Below, piece after piece: positions 43,383-52,970 of a DNA stretch of 64,000 nt. How positions within the stretch are numbered: the first letter of the stretch is position 1; every line of letters starts with the position of its first letter. Location of the stretch: the NCBI RefSeq assembly GCF_048572895.1, contig NZ_CP183878.1, forward strand, positions 1,054,001 through 1,118,000, given 5' to 3'. This DNA is from Psychrobacillus sp048572895. Its GTDB lineage: Bacteria; Bacillota; Bacilli; Bacillales_A; Planococcaceae. A model generated the notes under the pieces. The model was not told the DNA's origin. It made no database searches and saw only the letters and a program-made list of their open reading frames with translations. Made by a program: the position numbers and the translations under genes.

Positions 43383-43412
43383 ATGTTATTGACATAAAGT
43401 GGGGTGAGTAGC

Positions 43413-43844
43413 ATGTTCATGGGCGAATATCAACATAATGTTGATGCGAAGGGACGGTTAATAATTCCTTCCAAATTCCGAGAGCACTTAGAAGAGAGTT
43501 TTGTTCTAACACGTGGTCTTGATAATTGCTTATTTGGTTATCCTATGAATGAATGGCGAAAACTCGAAGAAAAACTAAAAGAACTTCCCGTTACGAAAAA
43601 AGATGCTCGAGCATTTACTCGTTTTTTCTTCTCCGGTGCAACCGAAGTAGAAATAGACAAACAAGGGCGTATTAACATCCCAAATAATCTCCGTAGCTAT
43701 GCAAAAATGGACAAGGAATGCATCATTCTTGGAGTATCGAATCGTCTAGAGATTTGGGCTAAAGATGCTTGGGAAAATTATTTTGTGGATTCTGAGGATT
43801 CTTTCAATGATATTGCAGAAAATATGATTGGCTTTGACATATAA
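43413..43844 (+). CDS. mraZ: Transcriptional regulator MraZ
   Basis: 143-residue regulator with two AbrB/MraZ-like swapped-hairpin domains: MFMGEYQHNVDAKGRLIIPSKFR at the N-terminus and VEIDKQGRINIPNNLRSYA at about 80-100. It binds GTGG-type repeats in the dcw promoter. ATG 43413 gives the conserved N-terminus MFMGEYQH and follows GTGGGGTG. The upstream GTG at 43404 lies within that site. First gene of the division and wall operon. Confidence 0.95.
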   Translation: MFMGEYQHNVDAKGRLIIPSKFREHLEESFVLTRGLDNCLFGYPMNEWRKLEEKLKELPVTKKDARAFTRFFFSGATEVEIDKQGRINIPNNLRSYAKMDKECIILGVSNRLEIWAKDAWENYFVDSEDSFNDIAENMIGFDI

Positions 43845-43847
43845 CTT

Positions 43848-43967
43848 AATCTAGCAGGAGTTTGACCCCGCTGGATTGAGTTGAAGCCTTTGGCGGATTT
43901 AACAGATTTTTTTTAAGGTATTTATCGAGTAAACTCGATAAATATCTGAAATGAACCACGCCAAAGG
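43848..43967 (+). promoter_or_regulatory. Structured leader between mraZ and rsmH
   Basis: A nested fold fills most of the 149-bp gap. The outer stem is 43887-43895 with 43959-43967, and the inner eleven-base stem is 43919-43929 with 43934-43944 around TAAA. An earlier imperfect hairpin (43848-43878, AATCTAGC facing GCTGGATT) and a run of T at 43908-43914 precede the inner stem. This could be an attenuator, an mRNA processing site or a partial terminator tuning mraZ against the rest of the operon. It is a reading of the sequence only. Confidence 0.45.
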
Positions 43968-43993
43968 GAATTTGATTAAAAGGAGGAGACAGC

Positions 43994-44944
43994 TTGTTTC
44001 ATCACACAACCGTATTATTAAAAGAGACAGTAGATGGACTAGCTATTCGTCCTGACGGGATCTATGTGGATTGCACGCTAGGCGGAGCAGGCCACAGTGA
44101 ATATTTAGTACAACAATTAAATGAAAATGGTAGATTGATTTGCTTCGATCAAGATATGACAGCTATTGAAAATGCCAAGACAAAACTAGCACCGTTTTTA
44201 GATAAAGTAACATTTGTACATGCAAACTTTCGTTATTTAAAAGATGAACTTTACCAAATTGGTGTTGAAAAAGTCGATGGAATTTTGTATGACTTAGGTG
44301 TATCATCTCCTCAATTAGACACGCCAGAGCGTGGTTTTAGCTACAACTATGATGCACCGTTAGATATGCGGATGGATCAAACAAGTGAGTTAACCGCTTA
44401 CCATGTAGTTAATGAATGGTCATACGAAAAATTACTTAAAATATTTTTCCGTTACGGAGAAGAGAAGTTTTCTAAACAAATAGCACGAAAAATAGAAAAG
44501 GCCAGAGAAATAGAACCAATTTCTACGACTTTCCAACTCGTAGAACTGATAAAAGAAGGCATTCCAGCAGCTGCTAGAAGAACTGGTGGACATCCTGCGA
44601 AACGTATTTTCCAGGCAATTCGAATTGCTGTAAATGATGAATTAGGAGCAGCAGAAGACTCTTTAGAGGATGCAATTAAGCTTATAAAAGTAGGGGGAAG
44701 AGTTAGCGTTATTACCTTCCATTCCTTAGAAGATAGACTAACTAAAACAATTTTTAAAGAAGCATCCTCTTTACCGGATTTACCACCAAATTTACCAGTG
44801 ATTCCAGCCGGTATGGAGCCAATGTTAAAACTGGTTACTAGAAAACCAATTGTTCCTTCAGAGGAAGAACTGGCAGTAAATAATCGTTCTCGTTCAGCTA
44901 AGTTACGCATTGTGGAAAAATTAATTGAAAAGGGAAGTGTCTAA
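43994..44944 (+). CDS. rsmH: 16S rRNA (cytosine1402-N4)-methyltransferase RsmH (MraW)
   Basis: 316-residue SAM-dependent enzyme that N4-methylates C1402 of 16S rRNA. The start FHHTTVLLKETVDGL, the SAM site YVDCTLGGAGHSEYL, the VDGILYDLGVSSPQLD block and ISVITFHSLEDRLTK near 245 are typical. Translation begins at TTG 43994 behind AAAAGGAGGAG. It is packed against ftsL, whose ATG follows its stop directly. Confidence 0.95.
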   Translation: MFHHTTVLLKETVDGLAIRPDGIYVDCTLGGAGHSEYLVQQLNENGRLICFDQDMTAIENAKTKLAPFLDKVTFVHANFRYLKDELYQIGVEKVDGILYDLGVSSPQLDTPERGFSYNYDAPLDMRMDQTSELTAYHVVNEWSYEKLLKIFFRYGEEKFSKQIARKIEKAREIEPISTTFQLVELIKEGIPAAARRTGGHPAKRIFQAIRIAVNDELGAAEDSLEDAIKLIKVGGRVSVITFHSLEDRLTKTIFKEASSLPDLPPNLPVIPAGMEPMLKLVTRKPIVPSEEELAVNNRSRSAKLRIVEKLIEKGSV

Positions 44945-45313
44945 ATGGCTATACGTAACCACCAATCACAAACATACATAACACGGCCTTCTTACCCTGA
45001 ACAACCACATGTAAAGAAGCCGGTAAAACAACGTAATAAACTGATTTCCAAAGGAGAAAAATTTCTTTTTGTGGGATTGTTAACTGTAGTTACTATTCTG
45101 TCATTAATGATTATTCAAACACAAACCTCTGTGCGAGCTACAACTACTGATATTTCCTTGTTAGAAAAGGAAATTGACTCTACAGTGAAAAAAAATACTG
45201 ACTTGTCTATACAAGTAAATGAATTATCTACCTATGATCGCATTTGGAAAAAGGCGGAAGAGCTCGGTTTGAAACTGAATGAGCAAAACGTAAAGGTAGT
45301 GCCAGGACAATGA
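44945..45313 (+). CDS. ftsL: Cell division protein FtsL
   Basis: 122-residue bitopic protein: a basic cytoplasmic N-terminus with KKPVKQRNKLISKGEKFLF, one helix (about residues 41-60), then a leucine-zipper-like coiled coil (ISLLEKEIDSTVKKNTDLSIQVNEL). It pairs with DivIC and DivIB to activate septal FtsW-PBP2B. It starts directly after rsmH and overlaps pbpB by 4 bp (ATGA). Confidence 0.92.
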   Translation: MAIRNHQSQTYITRPSYPEQPHVKKPVKQRNKLISKGEKFLFVGLLTVVTILSLMIIQTQTSVRATTTDISLLEKEIDSTVKKNTDLSIQVNELSTYDRIWKKAEELGLKLNEQNVKVVPGQ

Positions 45314-47514
45314 ATAAGAAATTTCGTTTTCAATGGGGAGCCTTTCTAATGTTTTTACTATATGGAGGGCTCTTTTTCTTATTACTCAGTCGTTTTGTAT
45401 TTATACAGTATACAGGCACAGCAGAAGGCCAGGTATTATCAACGAAGGCAGAGAACAAATATAGCAGAGAACAAACTCTTCAAGCGAGTAGAGGCGAAAT
45501 AGTTGATCGAAATGGTGAAATTATTGCGCAGGATACACTTAGCTACAAGATGATTGCTGTGATTAGCCCAAGTGCCACTAATAATAGTAGTTTACAAAGA
45601 CATGTTAGTGATACGGCAAAGACTGCTAAAGTATTATCGGAATATATAAATATGCCAGAACAAGAGATTAAAGATTTACTAGATAAGAATATAAAAGCTG
45701 AGAAATACCAAGTGGAATTCGGAAAAGCTGGTAGGGACATTAGCAACCAGGTAATGGAAGAGATTAAAAGTAACAAACTACCTGGAATTATTTTTATAGA
45801 GGATTTGAAAAGATTATATCCAAATGGCCAGTTTGCTTCTCATTTAATAGGTTTTGCTCTTAAAGAAGAAAAGGAAGATGGGACAGCCGAAGCAGTTGGG
45901 AAAATGGGGCTTGAATACATTTATGATAAAGAGCTGACAGGTACGCCAGGAAAAGTAGAATTCAAGAGTGATACAAAAGGGTTTTTACTACCGAATGCTG
46001 AAAAAATGGTGACAGAGGCTCAAGATGGCTTGAATATCCACCTCACACTAGATAAAACCATTCAAAACTTTCTAGAAGATGCGATGAATAATGCTCAAGA
46101 AAAATATGAACCAGAACGTATGACTGCTATAGTAGCAGATCCAAAAACGGGTGAGATATTAGCTATGTCCCAGCGTCCTACCTTTGAACCGAATACAAGA
46201 GAAGGATTATCGACCAACTGGTTAAATGAAGTAACAGAGCAGACAATTGAACCAGGATCTACCTTTAAGATATTCACTCTAGCATCTGCTATTGAAGAGG
46301 GAGTATGGGCACCTAATGCTACGTTTAAATCTGGATCCTATACTATATACGATACAACAATTCGTGATCATAACGTAGTAGGGTGGGGAAATATATCGTA
46401 TTTAGAAGGTTTCCAACGTTCCTCTAATGTATCCATGGCTTACTTACTAAACCAAATTGGAGAGAAAACATTCAATGAGTACATTAAGCTTTTTGGATTT
46501 GGACAAAAGACGGGCATCGACCTTCCAAATGAAACAACTGGAATCATAGCAGATTCTGGTCCAGTTGAACGTGTTACTACGACATATGGTCAGGGGACAA
46601 CTGTTACACCTATACAAATGGTGCAAGCTATGACTGCTATAGCAAATGAAGGAAAGATGATGCAACCCTATATTATAGATAAAATTGTCAATCCAAATAC
46701 AAATGAAATAGAACTTAATCATAAACCGTCGGAGAAAGAATCTCCCATTTCTGCTGAAACTGCACAACAGGTAAAAGAAATACTGGCAAGCACTGTAACC
46801 TCAGAAAAAGGTACTGCCAAGAAGTTTAAGTTAAACGGTTATACATCTGCTGGTAAAACAGGTACTGCTCAAATAGCAAAACCCGGTGGAGGTTACTATT
46901 GGGGAAGAAATGATTTCCTCTATTCTTTCTTAGGGATGGCGCCAGTTGAGGATCCGCAGTTAATCGTATATATCATGGTTCATCGACCTAATTTGGAGTT
47001 GACAGAATCAGGTTCTGATACGACATCAGAAATTTTCAATACGGTCATGGAAAGAAGTTTGAAATATTTAAATATCGAGCCTGAGAATTTGGAACTTGCG
47101 ACTCCAATTGAAATGCCTAATGTAATCGGAGAAAATATGATAGAAAGTCAAAGTAAACTGGAAGCACTAGGATTAAAAACTGTAGTTATTGGACAGGGCG
47201 ACAATGTAGTAGAGCAGTATCCAGAAGCTAATATATCAACTATTTCAAATGGCACAGTCTTTATAAAGGGTCAAGGAGATATTAGGTTGCCTAACTTTAA
47301 GGGATGGTCAAAAAGAAATGTTATGGTTTATAAATCATTATCCAATTTACAGATTGATATTGTTGGAGAAGGATTTGTAACAGAACAGAGTTTGACTGGT
47401 GGTTCAATCGTAACGGCTGATACTCCAATCGTCGTTCGATTTGCAACTCCAGAGGAAGTAACGAATATGGAGACTAACGAAGAAGAAATAATAACAGATT
47501 TACCTCAGGATTAA
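45310..47514 (+). CDS. pbpB: Penicillin-binding protein 2B (septal transpeptidase)
   Basis: 734-residue class B PBP that crosslinks septal peptidoglycan. It has a short cytoplasmic part, one helix (residues 9-30) and an N-terminal pedestal (RGEIVDRNGEIIAQD). The transpeptidase domain has the active-site EPGSTFKIF near 320, SSNVS near 378 and GKTGTAQ near 520. Two PASTA domains follow after about 600 (MPNVIGENMIESQSKLEALG and RLPNFKGWSKRNVMVYKSL). The order rsmH-ftsL-pbpB is standard. Confidence 0.95.
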   Translation: MNKKFRFQWGAFLMFLLYGGLFFLLLSRFVFIQYTGTAEGQVLSTKAENKYSREQTLQASRGEIVDRNGEIIAQDTLSYKMIAVISPSATNNSSLQRHVSDTAKTAKVLSEYINMPEQEIKDLLDKNIKAEKYQVEFGKAGRDISNQVMEEIKSNKLPGIIFIEDLKRLYPNGQFASHLIGFALKEEKEDGTAEAVGKMGLEYIYDKELTGTPGKVEFKSDTKGFLLPNAEKMVTEAQDGLNIHLTLDKTIQNFLEDAMNNAQEKYEPERMTAIVADPKTGEILAMSQRPTFEPNTREGLSTNWLNEVTEQTIEPGSTFKIFTLASAIEEGVWAPNATFKSGSYTIYDTTIRDHNVVGWGNISYLEGFQRSSNVSMAYLLNQIGEKTFNEYIKLFGFGQKTGIDLPNETTGIIADSGPVERVTTTYGQGTTVTPIQMVQAMTAIANEGKMMQPYIIDKIVNPNTNEIELNHKPSEKESPISAETAQQVKEILASTVTSEKGTAKKFKLNGYTSAGKTGTAQIAKPGGGYYWGRNDFLYSFLGMAPVEDPQLIVYIMVHRPNLELTESGSDTTSEIFNTVMERSLKYLNIEPENLELATPIEMPNVIGENMIESQSKLEALGLKTVVIGQGDNVVEQYPEANISTISNGTVFIKGQGDIRLPNFKGWSKRNVMVYKSLSNLQIDIVGEGFVTEQSLTGGSIVTADTPIVVRFATPEEVTNMETNEEEIITDLPQD

Positions 47515-47576
47515 AAGAGGAAGAGAATAGTTAGAGTCATTTTCTCATAAGTTATCTAAAACGGACTAAAGGGGAT

Positions 47577-49484
47577 TTGGCAATTTCTAAAATAAAACAA
47601 ATTATGCGTCTACGAATGATTTGGATTATGATTATTTTTTTATTCTTGTTGGTACTTTTCAAATTAGTTCAACTTCAATTTTTTCAATTTGATGAGCTTA
47701 CGACGAAAGCGAAAGAAAGCTGGGATAGAGAACTACCTTACGCATCGCTCCGAGGAAATATCTTGGATCGTAATGGAGAAGTAATCGTTGGGAATAAGCT
47801 TGCACCTACCTTATTTTATATGCCATCTCAAAATGATGATCCAAAACAAGTAGCGGATGAAATTGGACCTTTAATTGGTATGGACAAAGGTGAGCTTTTG
47901 GAACAAATAGATAAAAACAATTACTTGATAAAAATTGCACCAAAAGGAAAAAATATTTCTAGTGAACTAGCAATGGACATACAAGATAAGAATATTAAGG
48001 GATTGTATGCAGGGGTCGATTATATAAGAGACTATCCTTATGGTAATATGTTATCTAGATTAGTAGGATTCACAGGATATGATGCGCAGGGGCTTGCTGG
48101 AATCGAGTATCAATATGATTCCGTTTTAAAAGGTAAATCCTCCGCTGTTCGAATGTTTACTGATGCAAAAGGAGTACCGCTTCCACATGTGGACGATGGT
48201 TGGAAAAATGGGGTAAAGGGCAATCATGTTCAACTAACGGTAGATTTAGATATTCAAAATGTAGTTGAACGTGAGCTTACTCAAGCTATGCAAAAGTATG
48301 AAGCAACTCAAGCGATTGCAATCGTTATGAACCCCAAAAATGGCGAAATATTAGCACTTGCTTCTGCTCCCAATTTCGACCCATCCAACTATCAAGAGGT
48401 GGATTCAACTATATATAACCGAAACTTACCAGTTTGGATGACCTTTGAACCAGGTTCAACTTTTAAGATTATTACATTAAGTGCGGCATTAGAAGAGAAT
48501 GTAGTAGACTTAGAGGAGGATCACTTTCATGATATTGGTTATTCCATGGTGGAAGGGTCTAGGCTCCGTTGTTGGAAACGTGAAGGGCATGGAGATCAAA
48601 CATTCTTAGAGGTTGTTGAAAATTCTTGTAACCCTGGCTTTATTGAACTAGGAAATAGAGTTGGTGCAGAGAAGCTATCAGAATACATACGTAACTTTGG
48701 ATTTGGTGAATCAACAGGGTCAGGGATGGCTGGGGAATCCACGGGTATTCTATTTAGTAAAGAAAACTTTGGACCAGTTGAACATGCTACCACATCCTTC
48801 GGCCAAGGGATATCTGTTACTCCTATTCAACAAGTGCAAGCTGTAGCTGCGGCAGTTAATGGTGGTTATCTATATAAGCCATATATTGTAAAAAATACAA
48901 TCGACGGTGAAACAAACGAAATATTGTCAAGTAGCGAACCAGAGATGAAGCGTCAAGTTATTAGTGAGGAAACTTCCGCTATTGTCCGAGACGCTTTGGA
49001 ACACGTAGTTGCGGAAGGGTCGGGTAGAAACGCCTATCGGGACCAACTTCGAATTGGTGGTAAAACAGGTACAGCACAAAAAGTTCAAGATGGCCGATAT
49101 ATGGAAGGGGAATACATCGTTTCCTTTATCGGTTTTGCACCTGCAGATGATCCAGAACTTATTGTATATGTGGCAATTGATAACCCAAAACATAGTAGTC
49201 AATTTGGAGGGGTTATTGCAGCACCTATTGTAGGTCAAATTTTAGAAGACTCTCTGAAGACAAAAGGAAGTGGCACCCAACTGGAAAAAGAATATAGATG
49301 GGGAGATTTGGAACAAGTCCGTACACCAAACCTAGTGGGAACGAAAAGAAAAGAAATCACGTCCTATATGTATCCGTTCAATATTGTTTGGCATGGAGAG
49401 GGAGATGAAATAATATCCCAGCTACCTAAAGAAAATGGGCTTATACCAATAGATGGAACGATACATGTTTACACAAATAAATAA
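47577..49484 (+). CDS. spoVD: Stage V sporulation protein D (SpoVD-type PBP)
   Basis: 635-residue class B PBP paralogue with the SpoVD layout: one N-terminal helix (about 11-30), the pedestal starting RGNILDRNGEVIVGN, a transpeptidase domain with FEPGSTFKII near 300, ENSCNPGF near 345 and GGKTGTAQ near 495, and a single C-terminal PASTA domain (TPNLVGTKRKEITSYMYPF). SpoVD makes spore cortex with SpoVE. The TTG start is only 2 nt after AAAGGGG, so the exact start is uncertain; ATG 47604 is the next candidate but lacks a ribosome-binding site. murE, usual next gene in B. subtilis, is absent. Confidence 0.9.
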   Translation: MAISKIKQIMRLRMIWIMIIFLFLLVLFKLVQLQFFQFDELTTKAKESWDRELPYASLRGNILDRNGEVIVGNKLAPTLFYMPSQNDDPKQVADEIGPLIGMDKGELLEQIDKNNYLIKIAPKGKNISSELAMDIQDKNIKGLYAGVDYIRDYPYGNMLSRLVGFTGYDAQGLAGIEYQYDSVLKGKSSAVRMFTDAKGVPLPHVDDGWKNGVKGNHVQLTVDLDIQNVVERELTQAMQKYEATQAIAIVMNPKNGEILALASAPNFDPSNYQEVDSTIYNRNLPVWMTFEPGSTFKIITLSAALEENVVDLEEDHFHDIGYSMVEGSRLRCWKREGHGDQTFLEVVENSCNPGFIELGNRVGAEKLSEYIRNFGFGESTGSGMAGESTGILFSKENFGPVEHATTSFGQGISVTPIQQVQAVAAAVNGGYLYKPYIVKNTIDGETNEILSSSEPEMKRQVISEETSAIVRDALEHVVAEGSGRNAYRDQLRIGGKTGTAQKVQDGRYMEGEYIVSFIGFAPADDPELIVYVAIDNPKHSSQFGGVIAAPIVGQILEDSLKTKGSGTQLEKEYRWGDLEQVRTPNLVGTKRKEITSYMYPFNIVWHGEGDEIISQLPKENGLIPIDGTIHVYTNK

Positions 49485-49530
49485 AATAGTACATTCATTA
49501 ATAGGTGATCGTATTTAAGGAGATTTTTTC

Positions 49531-50502
49531 ATGACATTATCTACAACGGTAATTACAATTATTGTTAGTTTTTTACTTTCTGTTATTCTTGCTCCAATTG
49601 TTATTCCATATTTAAGAAGAATGAAATTTGGTCAAAGTATAAGAGAAGAAGGCCCTCAGTCTCACCAAAAAAAGGCGGGTACTCCTACAATGGGAGGGCT
49701 AATTTTCTTAGCTTCCATTATTATTTCTACACTCGCTCTTTCATTTTATTTTGATAAGTTAACGACTCAGTCAATTGTATTATTAGTTATTCTGGTAGGA
49801 TTCGGTGTCATTGGCTTTTTAGACGATTTTATAAAAGTCGTATTGAAAAGAAATCTTGGTTTAACATCTATTCAAAAACTAATTGGTCAAATTCTAATTG
49901 CAGTCCTTGCCTACTTCTTACTTAAGCAGGGCCCATTTGATACAAACATCGAAATACCGTTTACACAAATGGAATTACCTTTAGGACAATTGTATATTGC
50001 ATTCTTAATATTTTGGCTAGTTGGGTTTTCAAATGCTGTCAATTTAACAGATGGCTTAGATGGTTTAGTAGCAGGAACTGCAACAGTTGCGTTTGCAACA
50101 TTTGGTGTTCTTGCACTTGCTTATGAACAAACAGATATAGCTATATTTACATTCAGTGTTTCAGGTGCACTTTTAGGGTTTTTATTGTTCAACAAAAATC
50201 CAGCGAAAGTATTTATGGGAGATACGGGTTCTCTTGCATTAGGTGGGGCACTAGCAATGGTATCTATTCTTGTTAAACATGAATTATTATTACTGTTAGT
50301 AGGGGTTATTTTTGTAATTGAAACACTGTCGGTAATATTGCAGGTAATTAGCTTTAAAACAACTGGTAAACGTATATTCAAAATGAGTCCAATTCACCAT
50401 CATTTTGAATTATCAGGATGGAATGAACGTAAAATAGTTACCGTATTTTGGGCAATAGGTTTTATAGCTGCAATGATTGTAGTCTGTTTGGAGGTTTTGT
50501 GA
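49531..50502 (+). CDS. mraY: Phospho-MurNAc-pentapeptide transferase MraY
   Basis: 323-residue membrane enzyme with about ten helices that makes lipid I from UDP-MurNAc-pentapeptide and undecaprenyl phosphate. The motifs EEGPQSHQKKAGTPTMGG near 35, GFLDDFIKV near 93, NAVNLTDGLDGL near 170 and the C-terminal MSPIHHHFELSGW near 290 are all intact. AAGGAG precedes the ATG. It is followed by murD with one base between. Confidence 0.96.
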   Translation: MTLSTTVITIIVSFLLSVILAPIVIPYLRRMKFGQSIREEGPQSHQKKAGTPTMGGLIFLASIIISTLALSFYFDKLTTQSIVLLVILVGFGVIGFLDDFIKVVLKRNLGLTSIQKLIGQILIAVLAYFLLKQGPFDTNIEIPFTQMELPLGQLYIAFLIFWLVGFSNAVNLTDGLDGLVAGTATVAFATFGVLALAYEQTDIAIFTFSVSGALLGFLLFNKNPAKVFMGDTGSLALGGALAMVSILVKHELLLLLVGVIFVIETLSVILQVISFKTTGKRIFKMSPIHHHFELSGWNERKIVTVFWAIGFIAAMIVVCLEVL

Positions 50503-50503
50503 G

Positions 50504-51859
50504 ATGAAGAAATTGCCAATTGTATTTCATAAAAAGATACTCGTTTTGGGATTAGCAAAAAGTGGTACTGCAGCTGCAGAAACGCTTCATGATTTAGGAG
50601 CTTTCGTTACTGTAAATGATTCGAAACCATTCGAACAAAATGAAAATGCCCAGTATTTGTTGTCCAAAGGGCTAACTGTCATTTGTGGAAGTCATCCAGA
50701 GGATCTTTTGGACGAAGGATTTAGCCTTATCGTCAAGAATCCTGGGATACCTTATACGAATCCAGTCATTTCAGAGGCAAATAAAAGAGGTATACCTGTA
50801 TGGACGGAAGTAGAGCTAGCCTATCGTATTAGCGATGCCCCAATGATAGGAATTACAGGCTCAAACGGAAAGACGACAACGACAACATTAATATTTGAAA
50901 TGCTTGCCGCAGCAAATAAAAAACCGAAAATAGCCGGGAATATTGGGACGGTGGCAACTAGTGTTGCAAAAGAAGCGACAGCAGACAATATTATCGTAAC
51001 CGAATTGTCTTCGTTCCAACTTATGGGTACCGAAGAGTTAAAACCTAAAGTTTCCGTCTTACTTAACTTGTATGAGGCGCATTTAGATTATCATAAGGAT
51101 TTTCAAGAATATACAGATGCTAAATTTAAAATTACCCAAAAACAAGATGCTACCGATTGGCTTGTTTATAATGGGGAGCAGCAAATTGTTAAAGACTATG
51201 CCCAAAAGAGTATGGCATCCAAAATACCTTTCTATGTGAGCAAAAAAACAAAGTTGGGTATTAGTGCGGATGAACTTTACGTTTACTGGAACGGCGAACC
51301 ATTATTCGAACGATCGCTCATTGCCCTACGAGGTAAACATAATTTAGAAAATGTATTAGCTGCTACTGCTACAGCATTAATGATGAATTGTTCAGTAGAA
51401 GCTATTATACAAGTGTTATCGGCGTTTCAGGGTGTGAAGCATCGTACTCAGTTCATCAGGGAATGGAAGGGACGTAAGTTTTATAATGATTCAAAAGCTA
51501 CAAATGCACTTGCTACTAAAAGTGCTTTGGAAGGATTTACAGAGCCAGTTATATTAATAGCTGGTGGTGTGGACCGTGGACATTCATTTGATGAACTAAT
51601 ACCATACTTGAATCGTGTTAAAGCATTAGTCCATTACGGTGCGACTAGGGATCGACTGCAAAAGTTTGGGGAAGAGCAAGGAATATCTTCAGTAGTTAGT
51701 GTCGACACATTAGGGGAAGCATTTGGAATGGCAATAGACGCATCTTCGGAAGGGGATGTCGTATTATTATCCCCTGCCTGTGCAAGTTGGGATCAATACG
51801 AAAGCTTTGAGGTACGTGGAGAAGAATTTATCGACCGAGTTATTTCTTTAGAAGAGTAA
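50504..51859 (+). CDS. murD: UDP-N-acetylmuramoyl-L-alanine:D-glutamate ligase
   Basis: 451-residue Mur ligase that adds D-Glu. It has an N-terminal Rossmann-like domain (ILVLGLAKSGTAAAETL), the ATP loop MIGITGSNGKTTTTTL near 115, NLYEAHLDYHKD near 190, KHRTQFIREWKGRKFYNDSKATNALAT near 315 and LLSPACASWDQYESFEVRG near the end. The ATG lies 1 bp after mraY with GGAGG inside the mraY 3' end. spoVE follows closely. Confidence 0.96.
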   Translation: MKKLPIVFHKKILVLGLAKSGTAAAETLHDLGAFVTVNDSKPFEQNENAQYLLSKGLTVICGSHPEDLLDEGFSLIVKNPGIPYTNPVISEANKRGIPVWTEVELAYRISDAPMIGITGSNGKTTTTTLIFEMLAAANKKPKIAGNIGTVATSVAKEATADNIIVTELSSFQLMGTEELKPKVSVLLNLYEAHLDYHKDFQEYTDAKFKITQKQDATDWLVYNGEQQIVKDYAQKSMASKIPFYVSKKTKLGISADELYVYWNGEPLFERSLIALRGKHNLENVLAATATALMMNCSVEAIIQVLSAFQGVKHRTQFIREWKGRKFYNDSKATNALATKSALEGFTEPVILIAGGVDRGHSFDELIPYLNRVKALVHYGATRDRLQKFGEEQGISSVVSVDTLGEAFGMAIDASSEGDVVLLSPACASWDQYESFEVRGEEFIDRVISLEE

Positions 51860-51875
51860 TGAAAGGATGACCTAA

Positions 51876-52970
51876 ACGAAAGATACAAGAAAATTTATTT
51901 TCCTATTTTCTGTACTGTTTTTATCCATCATTGGTATATTGTTTGTCCATTCCGCGGGATCCTATTGGAGCGAAGTCCATTATAAAGGGCAAACGCCTTT
52001 TGCGTTTAAACAAGCAGCGTATTTAGTTGTAGGAATTGTTGGGGCATTTATTATTCAAAGGTCGGGTTTCATACGGTCGGGTGGATTTTGGAAAGGTTTA
52101 TATGTAGTTGCAATCCTTATGCTAATTGGTGTTTTAATCCCAGGTATTGGAGTAGTCCGAAATGGATCTCAAAGCTGGATCCCACTTGGGTTTATGAATT
52201 TTCAGCCAGCTGAGTTAGCTAAAATAGCTGTTTTAGGAGTTTTAGCTATCACTTTAGCAGATGAAAAAAAGTCTAAAATGCAAATGTATATTCAGAGTGC
52301 AGTCCTGCTATTATTGCCGATTGGCTTTATCATGGTTCAACCAGATTTTGGCTCAGCATTTGTATTGGTCGTTGCTGTATTCTTTTTATTGTTTGCGGCA
52401 GGTCTTACTTTTAAATTCTTCCTTTGGATAGGCTTGAGCGGAATTATTGCCTTTGTGTTATTAATCGTTTCGGCGCCATATAGACTGGTACGAATTCAAG
52501 CCTTTCTAGATCCTTGGAAAGACCCACTTGGCTCTGGGTTTCAGGCAATCCAATCATTGCTTGCAATAGGCCCGGCAGGATTATTCGGGTTTGGCTATGG
52601 AAATAGCCGCCAAAAGTTTTTATATTTGCCGGAACCTCAAAATGATTTCATCTTTTCCATTCTGCTTGAAGAGTCGGGTTTCATTGGGGGGTTCATAATT
52701 GTACTTGCCTTTGTGATTTTCTTTACGACCAGTTTCACGATGGCTGCCCGTGCAAAAACACGTGAACGCCAGTTAATGATTGTTGGTTTGACCTCCCTAT
52801 TAGCGGTACAGACATTTCTAAATATGGGGGTAGTTACGGGCCTTTTACCAGTGACGGGAGTAACTTTACCATTCATCAGTTATGGGGGATCTTCGTTAGT
52901 GATGACATGGGGGATTATCGGAATTATTTTAAATTTAGCTAAAGAAACTGATAAAGAAGGGAGGCGGTAG
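51876..52970 (+). CDS. spoVE: SpoVE-type SEDS glycosyltransferase with abnormal start
   Basis: SEDS family protein that in Bacillus pairs with SpoVD to build spore cortex. SEDS blocks are present: GSQSWIPLGFMNFQPAELAKI, GFQAIQSLLAIGPAGLFGFG with LPEPQNDFIFSILLEESG, and LPVTGVTLPFISYGGSS. The first conventional start is TTG 51939, but the preceding 21 codons (TKDTRKFIFLFSVLFLSIIG) clearly encode the first membrane helix. Upstream, GAAAGG is followed by ATG ACC TAA in another frame. So either ACG 51876 (7 nt after AAAGGA) is used or one base has been lost. murG and murB, which usually follow, are absent. Confidence 0.82.
   Translation, partial: TKDTRKFIFLFSVLFLSIIGILFVHSAGSYWSEVHYKGQTPFAFKQAAYLVVGIVGAFIIQRSGFIRSGGFWKGLYVVAILMLIGVLIPGIGVVRNGSQSWIPLGFMNFQPAELAKIAVLGVLAITLADEKKSKMQMYIQSAVLLLLPIGFIMVQPDFGSAFVLVVAVFFLLFAAGLTFKFFLWIGLSGIIAFVLLIVSAPYRLVRIQAFLDPWKDPLGSGFQAIQSLLAIGPAGLFGFGYGNSRQKFLYLPEPQNDFIFSILLEESGFIGGFIIVLAFVIFFTTSFTMAARAKTRERQLMIVGLTSLLAVQTFLNMGVVTGLLPVTGVTLPFISYGGSSLVMTWGIIGIILNLAKETDKEGRR

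Noticed and set aside
44452..44910. 152-residue minus-strand ORF within rsmH
   Set aside because: It is a shadow of rsmH coding sequence, serine-rich and without a ribosome-binding site.
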